In this document: piece by piece, positions 25,381 through 35,313 of the stretch
Layout of the letters: each line of letters begins with the position of its first letter
How positions within the stretch are numbered: the first letter of the stretch is position 1
Assembly (NCBI RefSeq): GCF_013449375.1
Contig: NZ_JACDRR010000007.1
Location: 341,801 to 405,800 of the forward strand
Reading direction: 5' to 3'
Origin: Pectobacterium sp. CFBP8739
Lineage (GTDB): Bacteria > Pseudomonadota > Gammaproteobacteria > Enterobacterales > Enterobacteriaceae
DNA length: 64,000 nucleotides
The notes under the pieces: generated by a model
Told to the model about the DNA's origin: nothing
What the model saw: only the letters and a program-made list of their open reading frames with translations
The model's database searches: none
Translations under genes and position numbers: made by a program

Positions 25381-26589
25381 TTAGGTACGACGAGGCAGCG
25401 TCATTATGATGACAAGTCCGCCTTGCTTGCCGCGTTCCGCATAAATAGCACCGCCATGGGCAGTGATAATGGCTGACGCGATGGAGAGCCCCAGCCCGCT
25501 GCCGCCGGAGTGCCGTCCGCGCGAATGTTCGGCCCGCCAGAAGCGGTCGAAAAGCAGGGGCAGCGATTCAGACTCAATCCCCGGCCCGCGATCGGAAACG
25601 GTAATCTGCCAGCACGGCGCATTTTCACGCAGCGTCGTTTCACGTACATCTATCGCCAGATAGCGGCCATCGCTGGCGTAACTTAAAGCATTCTCAATTA
25701 AAATCGAGAACACCTGTCCTAACCGTTCGCGGTCGGCGAGGCAAAAGTCGTGTTGTTCAATATGCGTCTTCGTCTGAAATCCGGCTTGCTCGAGTTGAGG
25801 CCGATACCAGGTCAGCCGTTCGGTGATGAGTTCGTCGAAGTAGAAAGGGGTCTGAACCAGTTGCAACTGCCCGGCTCTAGCGAGTGACAGGAAATGCAGA
25901 TCCTGAATCACGTGATTGAGCTGTTCGAGCTGTTTGATGACCATCGTTAGCTGGGCTTTATCTCGCGGGAAGACATCATCAAGCATGCCCTGAACGCGGC
26001 CCATTGCCGCATTTAACGGTGTACGCAGTTCGTGAGCCAGCGCCGCGCTGGATTCACGCAGTTCCCGTTCGTAGCGTTCCAGCTGTGCGGTCATGTTATT
26101 AAAGTCGTCTGCCAGCGTGACTAGCTCCATCGGTGCCTGTTCGACAAGCTGTGTGCGGGTATCGAATTTCCCTTGAGCGACATCACGTGCGGTGCTGGCA
26201 ATATTGGAAAATTGCTGTGACAGCGGCCGCGCGCGCCACAGCACCACGACCACCATGGTGGGTAGGGCGATCAACACCATAATCGCCAACACCAGCCAGT
26301 CGCTGCTGGCAATATTCGGTACAAAGAAATCTGGGCCGTAATACTGATTGATAATCTGCTGGTAGCGAGGATTAGCGTAATCTTCTTGTTTGCTTAACTG
26401 TTGAAACTCAGCCCGCACTTCATCCGGCATCTGCTGTTCGACGTAGACATTGTTGACAGCGAAGCGCAGCCACATCAGGGTAGCGATAATGAGTAGGGTA
26501 GCGAGCAGCAGAGAAATGATGCGAAAGCACAGCCAGCGCCACAGCGACATGTTTTCTGACAGAAAGATCGATTTTTTCATCGGGTTCAC
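25381..26589 (-). CDS. Sensor histidine kinase (HAMP type)
   Basis: A 402-residue inner-membrane kinase: helix 1 at about 20-43, a short periplasmic loop of about 50 residues (44-96), helix 2 at about 97-118, HAMP linker about 119-172, then H-box with His186 (SAALAHELRTPLN), N-box ENALSYA, G1 DRGPGIE and G2 GGSGLGLSIA. Its start overlaps the stop of the response regulator by 4 bases (ATGA), so the two are translationally coupled. Neighbouring MipA and RND genes suggest it senses envelope stress or drug-like compounds; this is inferred. Confidence 0.93.
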   Translation of the reverse strand: MNPMKKSIFLSENMSLWRWLCFRIISLLLATLLIIATLMWLRFAVNNVYVEQQMPDEVRAEFQQLSKQEDYANPRYQQIINQYYGPDFFVPNIASSDWLVLAIMVLIALPTMVVVVLWRARPLSQQFSNIASTARDVAQGKFDTRTQLVEQAPMELVTLADDFNNMTAQLERYERELRESSAALAHELRTPLNAAMGRVQGMLDDVFPRDKAQLTMVIKQLEQLNHVIQDLHFLSLARAGQLQLVQTPFYFDELITERLTWYRPQLEQAGFQTKTHIEQHDFCLADRERLGQVFSILIENALSYASDGRYLAIDVRETTLRENAPCWQITVSDRGPGIESESLPLLFDRFWRAEHSRGRHSGGSGLGLSIASAIITAHGGAIYAERGKQGGLVIIMTLPRRT

Positions 26590-27275
26590 CGGAATCGATA
26601 GCCGACGGAGCGGACGGTGACGAGCACGTTGATGATGTCGTACTGATTGAGCTTCTTCCTGATGTTGTGAACGTGGGTATCCACCACACGCTCCAGCGCG
26701 TCACTTTCCGGCATGCTGGCTTCCAGCAGTTCACCACGGGTAAAGGCGCGGTTTGGTGCTTTGAGCAGCGTCACCAGAATGTTGAATTCGGTCGGTGTCA
26801 GATCGAGCACCACGGATTCGGATGGTGATAGCGCGACGCTTGCCGTCACGGAGGTCGGGTCAACCGACAAATTCTCGAATGTCAGGATCGCCTCTTCCCG
26901 AATGGCGTAGCCGGTACGTCGCAGCACGGCCTGTACGCGCGCAACCACTTCCTGCGGATTATAGGGTTTGACGACATAATCATCCGCGCCGTAGCGCAGT
27001 GCGCCAATCCTTTCCGGTTCGTCGCCGATGGCGGTGACCATAATCACCGGAATATTACTGCGCTGACGCAGGGCGGACAGCACTTCTGAGCCATTCATCT
27101 TCGGTAGCATGACGTCCAGCAAAATTAAATCGGGTTTACTGGTCAGCGCCATGTGCAGACCTTTTTGTCCATCAGACGCGATAGACACCTGATAACCATC
27201 GCGTCGCAGATAGGCTTCGAGCACGCTGGCGGCGTCCATGTCGTCTTCAATAATTAACACCCGTTTTTCTGCCAT
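26586..27275 (-). CDS. OmpR-family response regulator
   Basis: A 229-residue protein with a receiver domain (acidic pair EDD at 10-12, phospho-acceptor Asp54 in LLDVMLPKM, Lys in VVKPYNPQEV) and an OmpR-type winged-helix output domain (residues about 130-229, ending YDIINVLVTVRSVGYRF). It is the first gene of a two-gene unit with the kinase. It is divergent from the MipA-like gene at 27429 and the RND pump that follows, which are its likely targets. Confidence 0.94.
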   Translation of the reverse strand: MAEKRVLIIEDDMDAASVLEAYLRRDGYQVSIASDGQKGLHMALTSKPDLILLDVMLPKMNGSEVLSALRQRSNIPVIMVTAIGDEPERIGALRYGADDYVVKPYNPQEVVARVQAVLRRTGYAIREEAILTFENLSVDPTSVTASVALSPSESVVLDLTPTEFNILVTLLKAPNRAFTRGELLEASMPESDALERVVDTHVHNIRKKLNQYDIINVLVTVRSVGYRFR

Positions 27276-27428
27276 TACGACCTCTTAATGAAATCTTAAA
27301 AAACCACAAAGCGTTTCTTGACTAAGCATCAGCATAATTCGCCACGGTGCCGAAAAGCCAACACCAATTAGCTTGTACCCACCGGGTAAACACCACGGTG
27401 CAAGATTATCGCGTTAAAGAGGGGATGT

Positions 27429-28244
27429 ATGAACATAACAACAATGATTTTATCCACCAGCCTGTCCGCTATCGTGCTATCAGGCACTGCATTTGCCGCG
27501 GAGTCGGAAGCATCGTTGCCCTCGCTCCTGGGCGAACGCACGGATGTGACCGTGGGCGTCGCCGCCCAAAATGCGCCACGCTATCAAGGGAGTAAAGCTC
27601 GTCAGACCACCGCGCTGCCTGTACTGACCGTTCAGCGTGGCCCCCTCTATTTCGATTCTACGCACGGCATCGGCTGGCAATACCAGTCACCTTCCGGTTT
27701 CTATCTCGATCACGCGATTGGCTACGACATGGGACGGGATGAGAAAAACAGCGAGTGGCGTGCAGGCTCAAATCGGCTAAAAGGGATGGGCAAGGTGAAA
27801 GGATCGGTCACCACCACCGTAACGGCGGGGTATCAATTTGCGCCGTGGCTAGCACTGGAAGCGAGCGGTGAGTTTGCACTGAGTGAGACTAAAAGGGGAA
27901 ATCAGTACCGCGTTGGGGCAAAAAGCACGGTATGGCAGTCGGCGGCACAAGACGATGTGCTGGCGCTGTCGGCGGACGTGTTGATGGGGGATGCTCGCTA
28001 TAACCAAACCTATTACGGCGTGACGCAGCAGCAGAGTCAGCGCTCTGGATTGGCAGCGTACCATGCGGGAAAAGGTGTCTACGGTTATGCGCTGGGCGCG
28101 AACTGGATGCATCAATTTAGCCCTGCTTGGTCAACGAACGTCGGGGTGACCTCAACCTGGCTCACTGATAAGGTTGCGGATAGTCAAGTTGTGGAACGAC
28201 GGAATGATACCGGCGCCACGCTGGCCGTTCTGTATTCGTTCTGA
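27429..28244 (+). CDS. MipA/OmpV-family outer-membrane protein
   Basis: A 271-residue beta-barrel protein with a Sec signal peptide (about 1-22, ending AFA-A). After a linker, alternating aromatic strands (GPLYFDSTHGIGWQYQSPSGFYLDHAIGYDMG) end in the terminal LAVLYSF, whose C-terminal Phe is the outer-membrane insertion signal. Members scaffold murein enzymes or form pores; the family is often controlled by two-component systems. It is divergent from the response regulator/kinase pair and followed after 26 bases by an RND adaptor gene. Confidence 0.88.
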   Translation: MNITTMILSTSLSAIVLSGTAFAAESEASLPSLLGERTDVTVGVAAQNAPRYQGSKARQTTALPVLTVQRGPLYFDSTHGIGWQYQSPSGFYLDHAIGYDMGRDEKNSEWRAGSNRLKGMGKVKGSVTTTVTAGYQFAPWLALEASGEFALSETKRGNQYRVGAKSTVWQSAAQDDVLALSADVLMGDARYNQTYYGVTQQQSQRSGLAAYHAGKGVYGYALGANWMHQFSPAWSTNVGVTSTWLTDKVADSQVVERRNDTGATLAVLYSF

Positions 28245-28270
28245 TGTTATCTGATGAGTGAGAGGATGTA

Positions 28271-29353
28271 ATGATGGTCAGCCGTTTTGCTTTCTGTCTG
28301 CTGTCGGCCGTGTTGCTTAGTGGCTGTGACAGCGCTGATGATGCGCCCGCGTCACCGCCTGTCAGGCCGGTGAAAACGCTGGAGGTCATGCCTGCGATGA
28401 ACCGGGAACCCGTGACGTTAACGGGGGAAGTTCGCCCACATGAAGAAACGGCGTTAGGTTTCCGGCTGGATGGCCGCATCCTTAATCGTCTGGTGGATGT
28501 GGGCGCGTCGGTAAAGCGGGGCGATGTCATTGCGACGCTCGATGCGCGCGACAGTGAAAATCAGCTGCGCAGCGCGCAGGCGGATTTAGCCAGCGCCATC
28601 TCGGCGGAACGGCTGGCGAAAAGCAACTTTTCCCGCATGAAGGCGCTGGCGCCGGGCGGGGCGATTGCGCGGGTGCAGCTTGATGAAGCGCAGGCAAACT
28701 GGGACGCAGCGGCTTCCCGTCGTGAAAGTGCGCAGGCAACGGTGAAAGGTGCTCAGGAACGCTTCGGCTATACGCAACTCACGGCAGCGCAGGACGGTGT
28801 CATCACGACGGTCAGCGCCAATCCCGGTCAGGTAGTGAGTGCCGGACAAGAGGTGGTGAAGTTGGCCTCTCTGAGCGGACGCGATGCGGTGTTTGACGTG
28901 CCGGAGCGACTAGTCAATCAGTCACTTGCCTCGCGCGTTATCCACGTTTCGCTGCTGTCTGAGCCGAACGTTCAGACTGAAGGACGCGTGCGGGATATCA
29001 GCCCACAGGCCGATCCCGTTACGCGTACTTTCAGAGTGAGAGTCACGTTAACCTCGCCACCCGCTGCGATGGTATTGGGTGCCAGCGTGAATGGTGCGAT
29101 ACAGCAGTCCGACACGGCAGTCATTGAACTGCCCGCGTCTGCGCTGACTCGGCAGGGCGATCAACCGGCTGTCTATGTCGTAGACACGGCAACCCAGACG
29201 GTACGTTTGCGGCCGGTTACCGTGGCGCGCTATAGCGACACGACGATTTTCATTGGCGGGGGGCTGGAACAGGGCGATCGCGTGGTGACCGCTGGTGTCA
29301 GTAAATTACGGCCAGATGAGAAAATTCGGCTGGATGAAGAGGGGCGTCGCTGA
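28271..29353 (+). CDS. RND efflux periplasmic adaptor subunit (membrane fusion protein)
   Basis: A 360-residue adaptor, lipoprotein type: signal peptide with lipobox LLSGC (residues about 14-19). The lipoyl-like half FRLDGRILNRLVDVGASVKRGDVIATLD and the coiled-coil hairpin (about 90-160) are followed by the second lipoyl half YTQLTAAQDGVITTVSANPGQVV and a beta-barrel. It overlaps the start of the pump gene by 1 base. Co-transcribed with the pump, and probably with the MipA-like gene. The outer-membrane partner is not encoded here; it may be TolC or the factor at 36224. Confidence 0.92.
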   Translation: MMVSRFAFCLLSAVLLSGCDSADDAPASPPVRPVKTLEVMPAMNREPVTLTGEVRPHEETALGFRLDGRILNRLVDVGASVKRGDVIATLDARDSENQLRSAQADLASAISAERLAKSNFSRMKALAPGGAIARVQLDEAQANWDAAASRRESAQATVKGAQERFGYTQLTAAQDGVITTVSANPGQVVSAGQEVVKLASLSGRDAVFDVPERLVNQSLASRVIHVSLLSEPNVQTEGRVRDISPQADPVTRTFRVRVTLTSPPAAMVLGASVNGAIQQSDTAVIELPASALTRQGDQPAVYVVDTATQTVRLRPVTVARYSDTTIFIGGGLEQGDRVVTAGVSKLRPDEKIRLDEEGRR

Positions 29354-32300
29354 TGGCACAAGAAACGCAATCGAGCGCACGCTTTAATCTGTCCGCCTGG
29401 GCATTGGCGCATCAGCAACTGGTGGCGTTTATGATGCTGGTGATTATGGCGGCAGGCGTGATGAGTTATCAACGTTTGCCCCGCAACGAAGATCCGGCGT
29501 TTACTATCAAGTCCGCAGTGGTGTCTGCCGCCTGGCCGGGCGCGACGGTGGGCGATACGGTCAATTTCGTCACCGATAAGCTGGAGAAAAAATTACAGGA
29601 AACGCCGTACCTTGATTATGTCGAGAGCTACACCCGTGCTGGGGAATCGGTTGTTTTCGTTAACCTGCGCGATGACACGCCGCCGTCTGCCGTGCCGAAT
29701 ATCTGGTATACGGTGCGTAAGAAAATGACGGACATCGCCAGTTCGCTCCCTGATGGCGTCAGTGCGCCTGCCGTTAATGACGAGTTTGATGATACGTTCG
29801 GGACGATTTATGGCTTCACCGCCGAGGGATTCTCGCCGCGAGAGCTGCGCGATCGCGTGGAGGATATTCGTTCGGCGTTACTGAGCGTACCGGATGTCGG
29901 TAAGGTCGATATGCTGGGCGTGGAAGAAGAGCAGATTGTGGTGACGTTTTCTCCCCGACGTCTTGCTGGATTAGGGATTGATGCACAGCAGGTTATCGAT
30001 TCACTGAAAGCGCAGAATGCGGTCACGCCCGCCGGTATTATTCGCACCGACGATGAGAAAATCGCCGTGCGCGTCAGCGGGGCGTTTACCTCCGAGCAGA
30101 GCCTGCGTCAGATTACGTTACGCATCGGCGGAAAATTTGTCCCTCTGGTCGATATCGCCACGATTAATCGTGAAACGGCCGAGCCACCGTCCCCGACGTT
30201 TCGGGTGAATGGCGAGAAGGCCATTGGACTGGCGATCTCAATGGCGCCCACTGGCAACATGCTTCATTTCGGTCAGGCGATTCGCGACAAAATGAATATG
30301 CTCTCTGCGCAACTGCCGCATGGAATTGAGATGACTCGCGTGGCCGATCAGGCCGAGGTGGTGAAGGGGGCTGTCGGTGGCTTTGTAAAAGTGCTGCTGG
30401 AAGCCGTTGCCATTGTTCTGGCGGTGTCGTTTGTGTCGCTCGGCAGCCGCGCGGGACTGGTGGTGGCCGCCTCTATCCCGATTGTGTTGGCAATGACCTT
30501 CATCGGCATGGAAATCACCGGTATCGGGCTACAGCGCATTTCACTGGGGGCGCTGATTATCGCGCTGGGGCTGCTGGTGGATGATGCCATGATTACGGTG
30601 GAAGCGATGGTGTCACGGCTGGAGCAGGGCTGGGATCGCAAACGCGCGGCGGCTTGGGCTTATGAAAGCACGGCATTTCCGATGCTGACGGGGACGCTGG
30701 TGATGATCGCCGGATTTATTCCGGTTGGATTTGCGGCATCCAGCGCGGGGGAATACTGCTTTTCGCTCTTTGTCGTGGTGCTGATTTCATTGCTGAGCTC
30801 CTGGATTGTCGCGATTCTCTTTTCGCCTTTGCTCGGTGTCTGGCTGTTGCCAAAAACGTTTAGCCACCATCACGACGAGCCGGGACGGTTGGGACGCATG
30901 TATCGCCAGTGGCTCCAGCACGCGTTGGCGCACCGGGGAATGACGCTGGCTATCACTCTCATACTTCTGGTTATTTCGCTGTTTGGCGCTACCCGACTGG
31001 AGGGCGAGTTTTTTCCGGCTTCCGACAGGCCGGAGTTACTGGTTAGCCTAACGCTACCGGCGAATGCCTCACAGACGGCAACGGAAGCGCAGGCGAAACG
31101 GCTGGAAGCCGTGCTGAAAAACGATCCCGATGTTGACCATTTTTCCACGTATGTCGGATCGGGCGCGGTGCGTTTTTATCTCCCGATGGATGTCTTGCTG
31201 AGTCACGAAAATATCGCGCAACTGGTGGTGGTAGCAAAAAATCTGGACGCACGGGATGCGCTGGCGGCCCGGTTGAATCAGGTGCTGGAACGGGATTTTA
31301 GTTCCATCGTGGCACGTGTATCCGCACTGGAACTGGGGCCGCCGGTGGGCTGGCCACTTAAATATCGGGTGGCGGGGCCGGACAGTCAACGTGTCCGCGA
31401 TATCGCGCAGGGGCTTGCCAGTCTGGTAGGGAAGCACGCCGACGTTCGTGAGGTGAATCTGACGGCGGGTGAACCTGAGCGCACAGTGAATGTGGTGCTG
31501 AACCAGACGGAAGCACGCGCCGTGGGTATCAGTTCGCAGGATGTGGCGAGTATGCTGGCGGCGATATTTTCCGGTTCGACGCTGACGTCGGTGCGTGATG
31601 ACAATCGGCTGGTGGATGTGGTCGTTCGCGGCACGCCACAGGAACGCAGAGACGTTGCGACGATCGCCAATCTGCAAATCCCGATTGCGGATGGACGCTC
31701 CGTACCGCTGGGACAGATTGCGACCGTTACGTATGGCGTTGAGGATCCGATTATCTGGCGTCGTCAGCGCGAAGCGTTTATTACGGTGCAAATGGATATG
31801 GCGCCGGGCGTGCGGGCTCCTGCGCTGTCTGAAAAACTGGCTCCTGACATTGAACGCTACCGCGCCGCGTTACCTGAGGGTTACCACATCACGGAAGGCG
31901 GCGTGGCGGCGGAATCTGACAAGGGCAATGGCTCCGTGTATGCCGTGTTGCCAGTGACGCTGTTAGTGATGCTGGTGCTATTGATGGTTCAGTTACAGCG
32001 TATTTCTCGCATGATATTGGCATTTCTGACCGCGCCGTTTGGCCTGATTGGCATCGTTGCTGCCATGCTGCCGACGGGTACGCCGATGGGGTTCGTGGCT
32101 TTGCTGGGGGCGATTGCGCTGGCGGGTATGATCATTCGTAATGCCGTTATTCTGATTGGCGAGGTCGATCTGAACGTGAAAAACGGGCAGCCCGCGACAG
32201 AGGCGATTGTCAATGCGGCCAGCCATCGCTCACGTCCGATTATATTGACGGCGCTGGCGGCGATTCTTGGCATGATTCCGATTGCGCATCAGGTATTTTG

Positions 32301-32433
32301 GGGGCCGATGGCCTACGCAATTATTGGTGGGTTGATGGTCGCGACGCTGTTGACACTACTTGCGCTGCCTGCGGCGCTGAGTTTGCTCATGCAGTGGGAA
32401 GGGCGGAAAATGGCAAATCAGACAACGCCTTAA
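29353..32433 (+). CDS. RND efflux pump, inner-membrane permease
   Basis: A 1026-residue proton-driven exporter with 12 membrane helices and two large periplasmic loops. It starts SARFNLSAWALAHQQLVAFMMLVIMAAG; the conserved transport helix is LGALIIALGLLVDDAMITVEAMV (helix 4, with the Asp pair) near residue 400. The C-terminal helices end in ILTALAAILGMIPIA. This is the same pump subfamily as 39595-42684, with matching opening (RFNLSA) and similar motifs, so the two systems are paralogous. Substrates cannot be told from sequence. Confidence 0.94.
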   Translation: MAQETQSSARFNLSAWALAHQQLVAFMMLVIMAAGVMSYQRLPRNEDPAFTIKSAVVSAAWPGATVGDTVNFVTDKLEKKLQETPYLDYVESYTRAGESVVFVNLRDDTPPSAVPNIWYTVRKKMTDIASSLPDGVSAPAVNDEFDDTFGTIYGFTAEGFSPRELRDRVEDIRSALLSVPDVGKVDMLGVEEEQIVVTFSPRRLAGLGIDAQQVIDSLKAQNAVTPAGIIRTDDEKIAVRVSGAFTSEQSLRQITLRIGGKFVPLVDIATINRETAEPPSPTFRVNGEKAIGLAISMAPTGNMLHFGQAIRDKMNMLSAQLPHGIEMTRVADQAEVVKGAVGGFVKVLLEAVAIVLAVSFVSLGSRAGLVVAASIPIVLAMTFIGMEITGIGLQRISLGALIIALGLLVDDAMITVEAMVSRLEQGWDRKRAAAWAYESTAFPMLTGTLVMIAGFIPVGFAASSAGEYCFSLFVVVLISLLSSWIVAILFSPLLGVWLLPKTFSHHHDEPGRLGRMYRQWLQHALAHRGMTLAITLILLVISLFGATRLEGEFFPASDRPELLVSLTLPANASQTATEAQAKRLEAVLKNDPDVDHFSTYVGSGAVRFYLPMDVLLSHENIAQLVVVAKNLDARDALAARLNQVLERDFSSIVARVSALELGPPVGWPLKYRVAGPDSQRVRDIAQGLASLVGKHADVREVNLTAGEPERTVNVVLNQTEARAVGISSQDVASMLAAIFSGSTLTSVRDDNRLVDVVVRGTPQERRDVATIANLQIPIADGRSVPLGQIATVTYGVEDPIIWRRQREAFITVQMDMAPGVRAPALSEKLAPDIERYRAALPEGYHITEGGVAAESDKGNGSVYAVLPVTLLVMLVLLMVQLQRISRMILAFLTAPFGLIGIVAAMLPTGTPMGFVALLGAIALAGMIIRNAVILIGEVDLNVKNGQPATEAIVNAASHRSRPIILTALAAILGMIPIAHQVFWGPMAYAIIGGLMVATLLTLLALPAALSLLMQWEGRKMANQTTP

Positions 32434-32490
32434 GAGCAACACGGCAGGTCGTGGCTCGATATCTGGTCGCCACGGCCTGCCGAAACGCGG

Positions 32491-33672
32491 TTATTGATCG
32501 ACGACGGAACCGTCGACGTGCAGCCGGGTTTTCAGGCCGCGACGGCGATAAGGGAAGCGGTTCTCCAGATCGTCCGCCAGCTCGATACCGATGCCGGACT
32601 GTGTCGGGATCTCCATGAAGCCATCCACGCATTTGAAGGTGTTCTTCACCACGTCTTTCTTCCGTACGCCGTTTTCGACGCCTGTTGCGCCAAATTTTTC
32701 CGACAACGCCGGTTGGTCATCCCCTGGATATTCCAGCAGGGCAAAATTCGGAATGCTGACGGCGATCTGCAAACAGGCGGCGGTAGACACTGGGCTGAGC
32801 GGGTTGTGTGGTACGACCATCAAATCGTTGGCTTCTGCCAGCGCCGCCACTTTTTTCGCACCGGTAATGCCCCCGCACATGCAGACATCAGGGCGCACAT
32901 AGGCGACGGCATTGCGGCGAATCAACATCGCAAATTCCTGCGGATTATTCAGGCGTTCACCGGTGGCAATAGGAATATTGATTTTGTCAGCCACCTCCGC
33001 CATGGAGTCGAAGTTATCTGCGCCGATAGGGTCTTCAATAAAATAGGGATAAAACGGCTCAATGCCACGTGCGAACACCACGGCATCGGCGGGTTTCAGA
33101 CGGCGATGAACTTCGATACACAGGTCGACATCGTTACCGACCGCTTCCCGATACAGGCCGATGCGCTCAATGGCTTCGCCGATCTCTTTAGCGTGGGTGG
33201 TGAAGTAGGGGGCATCGCGCGACTCATCCAGAAAAGGCGTCAGATGACCAATCGCGGTAAAACCGTCGGCTTTGGCCTGTTTCAGGTTGGCGATGGTTTC
33301 TTCTGTGGTGCGGCCTCCGGCATGGGCATAAACGCGCGCCTTGTCGCGGCAGCGACCGCCCAGCAGATTATAAACCGGCGTATCGTAATATTTGCCCGCG
33401 ATATCCCACAGGGCGATATCGATGGCGCTGATGGCACCCATGATCGCGGCACCGCGGAAATGCCAGCAGCGGTACATATACTGCCAGTGATGTTCAATAC
33501 GCAGCGGGTCTTGCCCAATCAGGTACGTGCGCAATGCCTCGACAGCACCTTTAGAGGCATCGAGAAAGCCCCAAGCACCGGATTCGCCAATGCCCGTCAG
33601 CCCTTCGTCAGTGGTGACCTCAACAAACATATATCGATTCGCGAGGATCACACGCACGTCGGTAATTTTCAT
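32491..33672 (-). CDS. Enolase-superfamily sugar-acid dehydratase (DgoD/RspA-like)
   Basis: A 393-residue mandelate-racemase/muconate-lactonising-type protein. The capping domain opens MKITDVRVILANRYMFVEVTTDEG; the barrel has ISAIDIALWDIAGKYYDTPVYNLLGG, metal-ligand positions in LCIEVH, FIEDPI and ATGERL, and a putative base His in VVPHNPL. The pattern is nearest to galactonate/mannonate-type dehydratases, but the KxK barrel motif is missing and Glu replaces the usual first Asp. The start at 33672 is chosen for the AAAGG site. A single gene; the substrate is probably a sugar acid. Confidence 0.82.
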   Translation of the reverse strand: MKITDVRVILANRYMFVEVTTDEGLTGIGESGAWGFLDASKGAVEALRTYLIGQDPLRIEHHWQYMYRCWHFRGAAIMGAISAIDIALWDIAGKYYDTPVYNLLGGRCRDKARVYAHAGGRTTEETIANLKQAKADGFTAIGHLTPFLDESRDAPYFTTHAKEIGEAIERIGLYREAVGNDVDLCIEVHRRLKPADAVVFARGIEPFYPYFIEDPIGADNFDSMAEVADKINIPIATGERLNNPQEFAMLIRRNAVAYVRPDVCMCGGITGAKKVAALAEANDLMVVPHNPLSPVSTAACLQIAVSIPNFALLEYPGDDQPALSEKFGATGVENGVRKKDVVKNTFKCVDGFMEIPTQSGIGIELADDLENRFPYRRRGLKTRLHVDGSVVDQ

Positions 33673-33780
33673 CAACCCTTTCCTTAAGTTAGCCTGCTTA
33701 GGATTGAGTCTAATCATAGAAGCGTGCGCGTTGTCAACGCTGGCGTCCGCGACGATAGCCGTCTTCGAACGCCGAGTGAC

Positions 33781-35280
33781 TTAGAGATGCCCTGACAAAC
33801 GTTGGTGGATTTTGGTGCTATGGGTATCCAGCCCAACGATCGCGACCTTCGCATCGTAGCGATGATAGCGGGTTTCGATCGCGTCGAGCGCCGCCACGCT
33901 GGAAGCATCCCAGATTTGGGCGTGTGTCAGATCGATAGTGACGTTCTGCGGATCCTGCGCATAGAAAAAGTGTTCGAAGAGGTCGTTGCTGCTGCCGAAG
34001 AAGAGCGGCCCGCGCACCGTGTAGTGCACCGACTGCCCGTCTTCACTCACCTGACGCTCCGCGTGAATGACGTGCGCCACGCGGCGAGCAAACAGCAGGA
34101 TGGCAAAGATCACACCGCCCGCTACGCCGATAGCGAGATTCCCCGTCGAGACGGTGGCGATAACCGTTACGATGACCACCAGTGTTTCCGACAGCGGCAT
34201 ACGTTTCAGCGTCGTAGGATGCAGGCTATGCCAGTTCATCGTCTTGACCGCGACGATCATCATAATGCCAGCCAGCACCACCATGGGGATCTTTGCCATG
34301 ATTTCGCTCAGTCCGGTCACCAGCAACAACAGCACCAGCGCGGCGGCGAGGGTAGAAAGGCGCGTGCGCGCTTTGCCTAACTCCACGTTGACCACGGTTT
34401 GCCCGATCATCGCACACCCGGCAATGCCGCCATAGAAGCCCGCGAAGATATTGGAAACGCCCAGCCCCCAGCATTCGCGGCGCTTGCTGGACGGCGTATC
34501 CGTGATGTCGTCGACCAGTTTAGCCGTTAACAATGACTCCATCAGCCCGACAAAGGCAATGCTCAGCGCAGTCGGCCAGATGATGTGCAGCGTTTCAAGA
34601 TTGAACGGCACCAGCCACTGGGTGAAACCCGGTAATCCGGGCTGCATAGGGCCAGCATCGCCGACATTAGGCACCGTGATGCCGGTAAACATGGCAATCG
34701 CGGTTACCGTCACAATGGCGACTAGCGGTGCGGGGATACTTTTCACCACATAAGGCAACAGCAGAACAATCGCGAGCGTCAGCGCAAACAGCAGCCAGAC
34801 AAGCGAGGATTGCCCGTAAATATGCGGCACCTGTGCGGCAAAAATCAGGATGCCCAGCGCATTGACGAAACCGATCATCACCGAGCGCGGGATGTAGCGC
34901 ATCATTCTCGCCAATCCGGCCAGGCCAAACAGAATCTGGATGATCCCTGCCATGATCACCGCAGGCAGAATATAGGCCACGCCGTGCGCGTGCACCATCG
35001 GACCGATAACCAGCGCTACGGCTCCCGCCGCTGCTGTCACCATCGCTGGTCTGCCGCCGAGGAAGGACATGGTGAAACATAATACGATGGAAGCAAACAG
35101 GCTGACTTTGGGGTCAACCCCCGCGATGATAGAAAACGAAATCACTTCTGGGATAAGTGCCAGCGCGGTGATGGTGCCAGCCAAAATCTCGCGCATCAGC
35201 AGCGAAGGAGAGCGTAATACAGCAAGCGTTGACGGCGCAGAAAGCGATGGCGTCGGCGTGGCGTCGGGTGATGAGATCAT
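33781..35280 (-). CDS. SulP-family inorganic anion transporter with STAS domain
   Basis: A 499-residue membrane protein: about 10-12 hydrophobic segments from residue 25 to 400 (starting MREILAGTITALALIPEVISFSIIAGVDP), the Sulfate_transp pattern GVSNIFAGFYGGIAGCAMIGQTVVN, and a C-terminal STAS domain (FEHFFYAQDPQNVTIDLTHAQIWDASSVAALDAI). The transported anion may be sulfate, bicarbonate or a dicarboxylate. It stands alone between the dehydratase and a lepA remnant. The 100 bases before the dehydratase start separate their promoters. Confidence 0.92.
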   Translation of the reverse strand: MISSPDATPTPSLSAPSTLAVLRSPSLLMREILAGTITALALIPEVISFSIIAGVDPKVSLFASIVLCFTMSFLGGRPAMVTAAAGAVALVIGPMVHAHGVAYILPAVIMAGIIQILFGLAGLARMMRYIPRSVMIGFVNALGILIFAAQVPHIYGQSSLVWLLFALTLAIVLLLPYVVKSIPAPLVAIVTVTAIAMFTGITVPNVGDAGPMQPGLPGFTQWLVPFNLETLHIIWPTALSIAFVGLMESLLTAKLVDDITDTPSSKRRECWGLGVSNIFAGFYGGIAGCAMIGQTVVNVELGKARTRLSTLAAALVLLLLVTGLSEIMAKIPMVVLAGIMMIVAVKTMNWHSLHPTTLKRMPLSETLVVIVTVIATVSTGNLAIGVAGGVIFAILLFARRVAHVIHAERQVSEDGQSVHYTVRGPLFFGSSNDLFEHFFYAQDPQNVTIDLTHAQIWDASSVAALDAIETRYHRYDAKVAIVGLDTHSTKIHQRLSGHL

Positions 35281-35313
35281 ATATGCAGGCTCTTACTTTT
35301 TCTTATTTATCGG

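Noticed and set aside
25206..25409. A 67-codon open frame in front of the kinase stop
   Set aside because: Overlaps the kinase 3' end, has no ribosome site or recognisable product.
32494..33687. A 397-codon open frame antisense to the dehydratase gene
   Set aside because: It mirrors the enolase-superfamily gene codon by codon; a known effect of third-position G+C bias. The minus-strand product has clear family motifs, the antisense one none.
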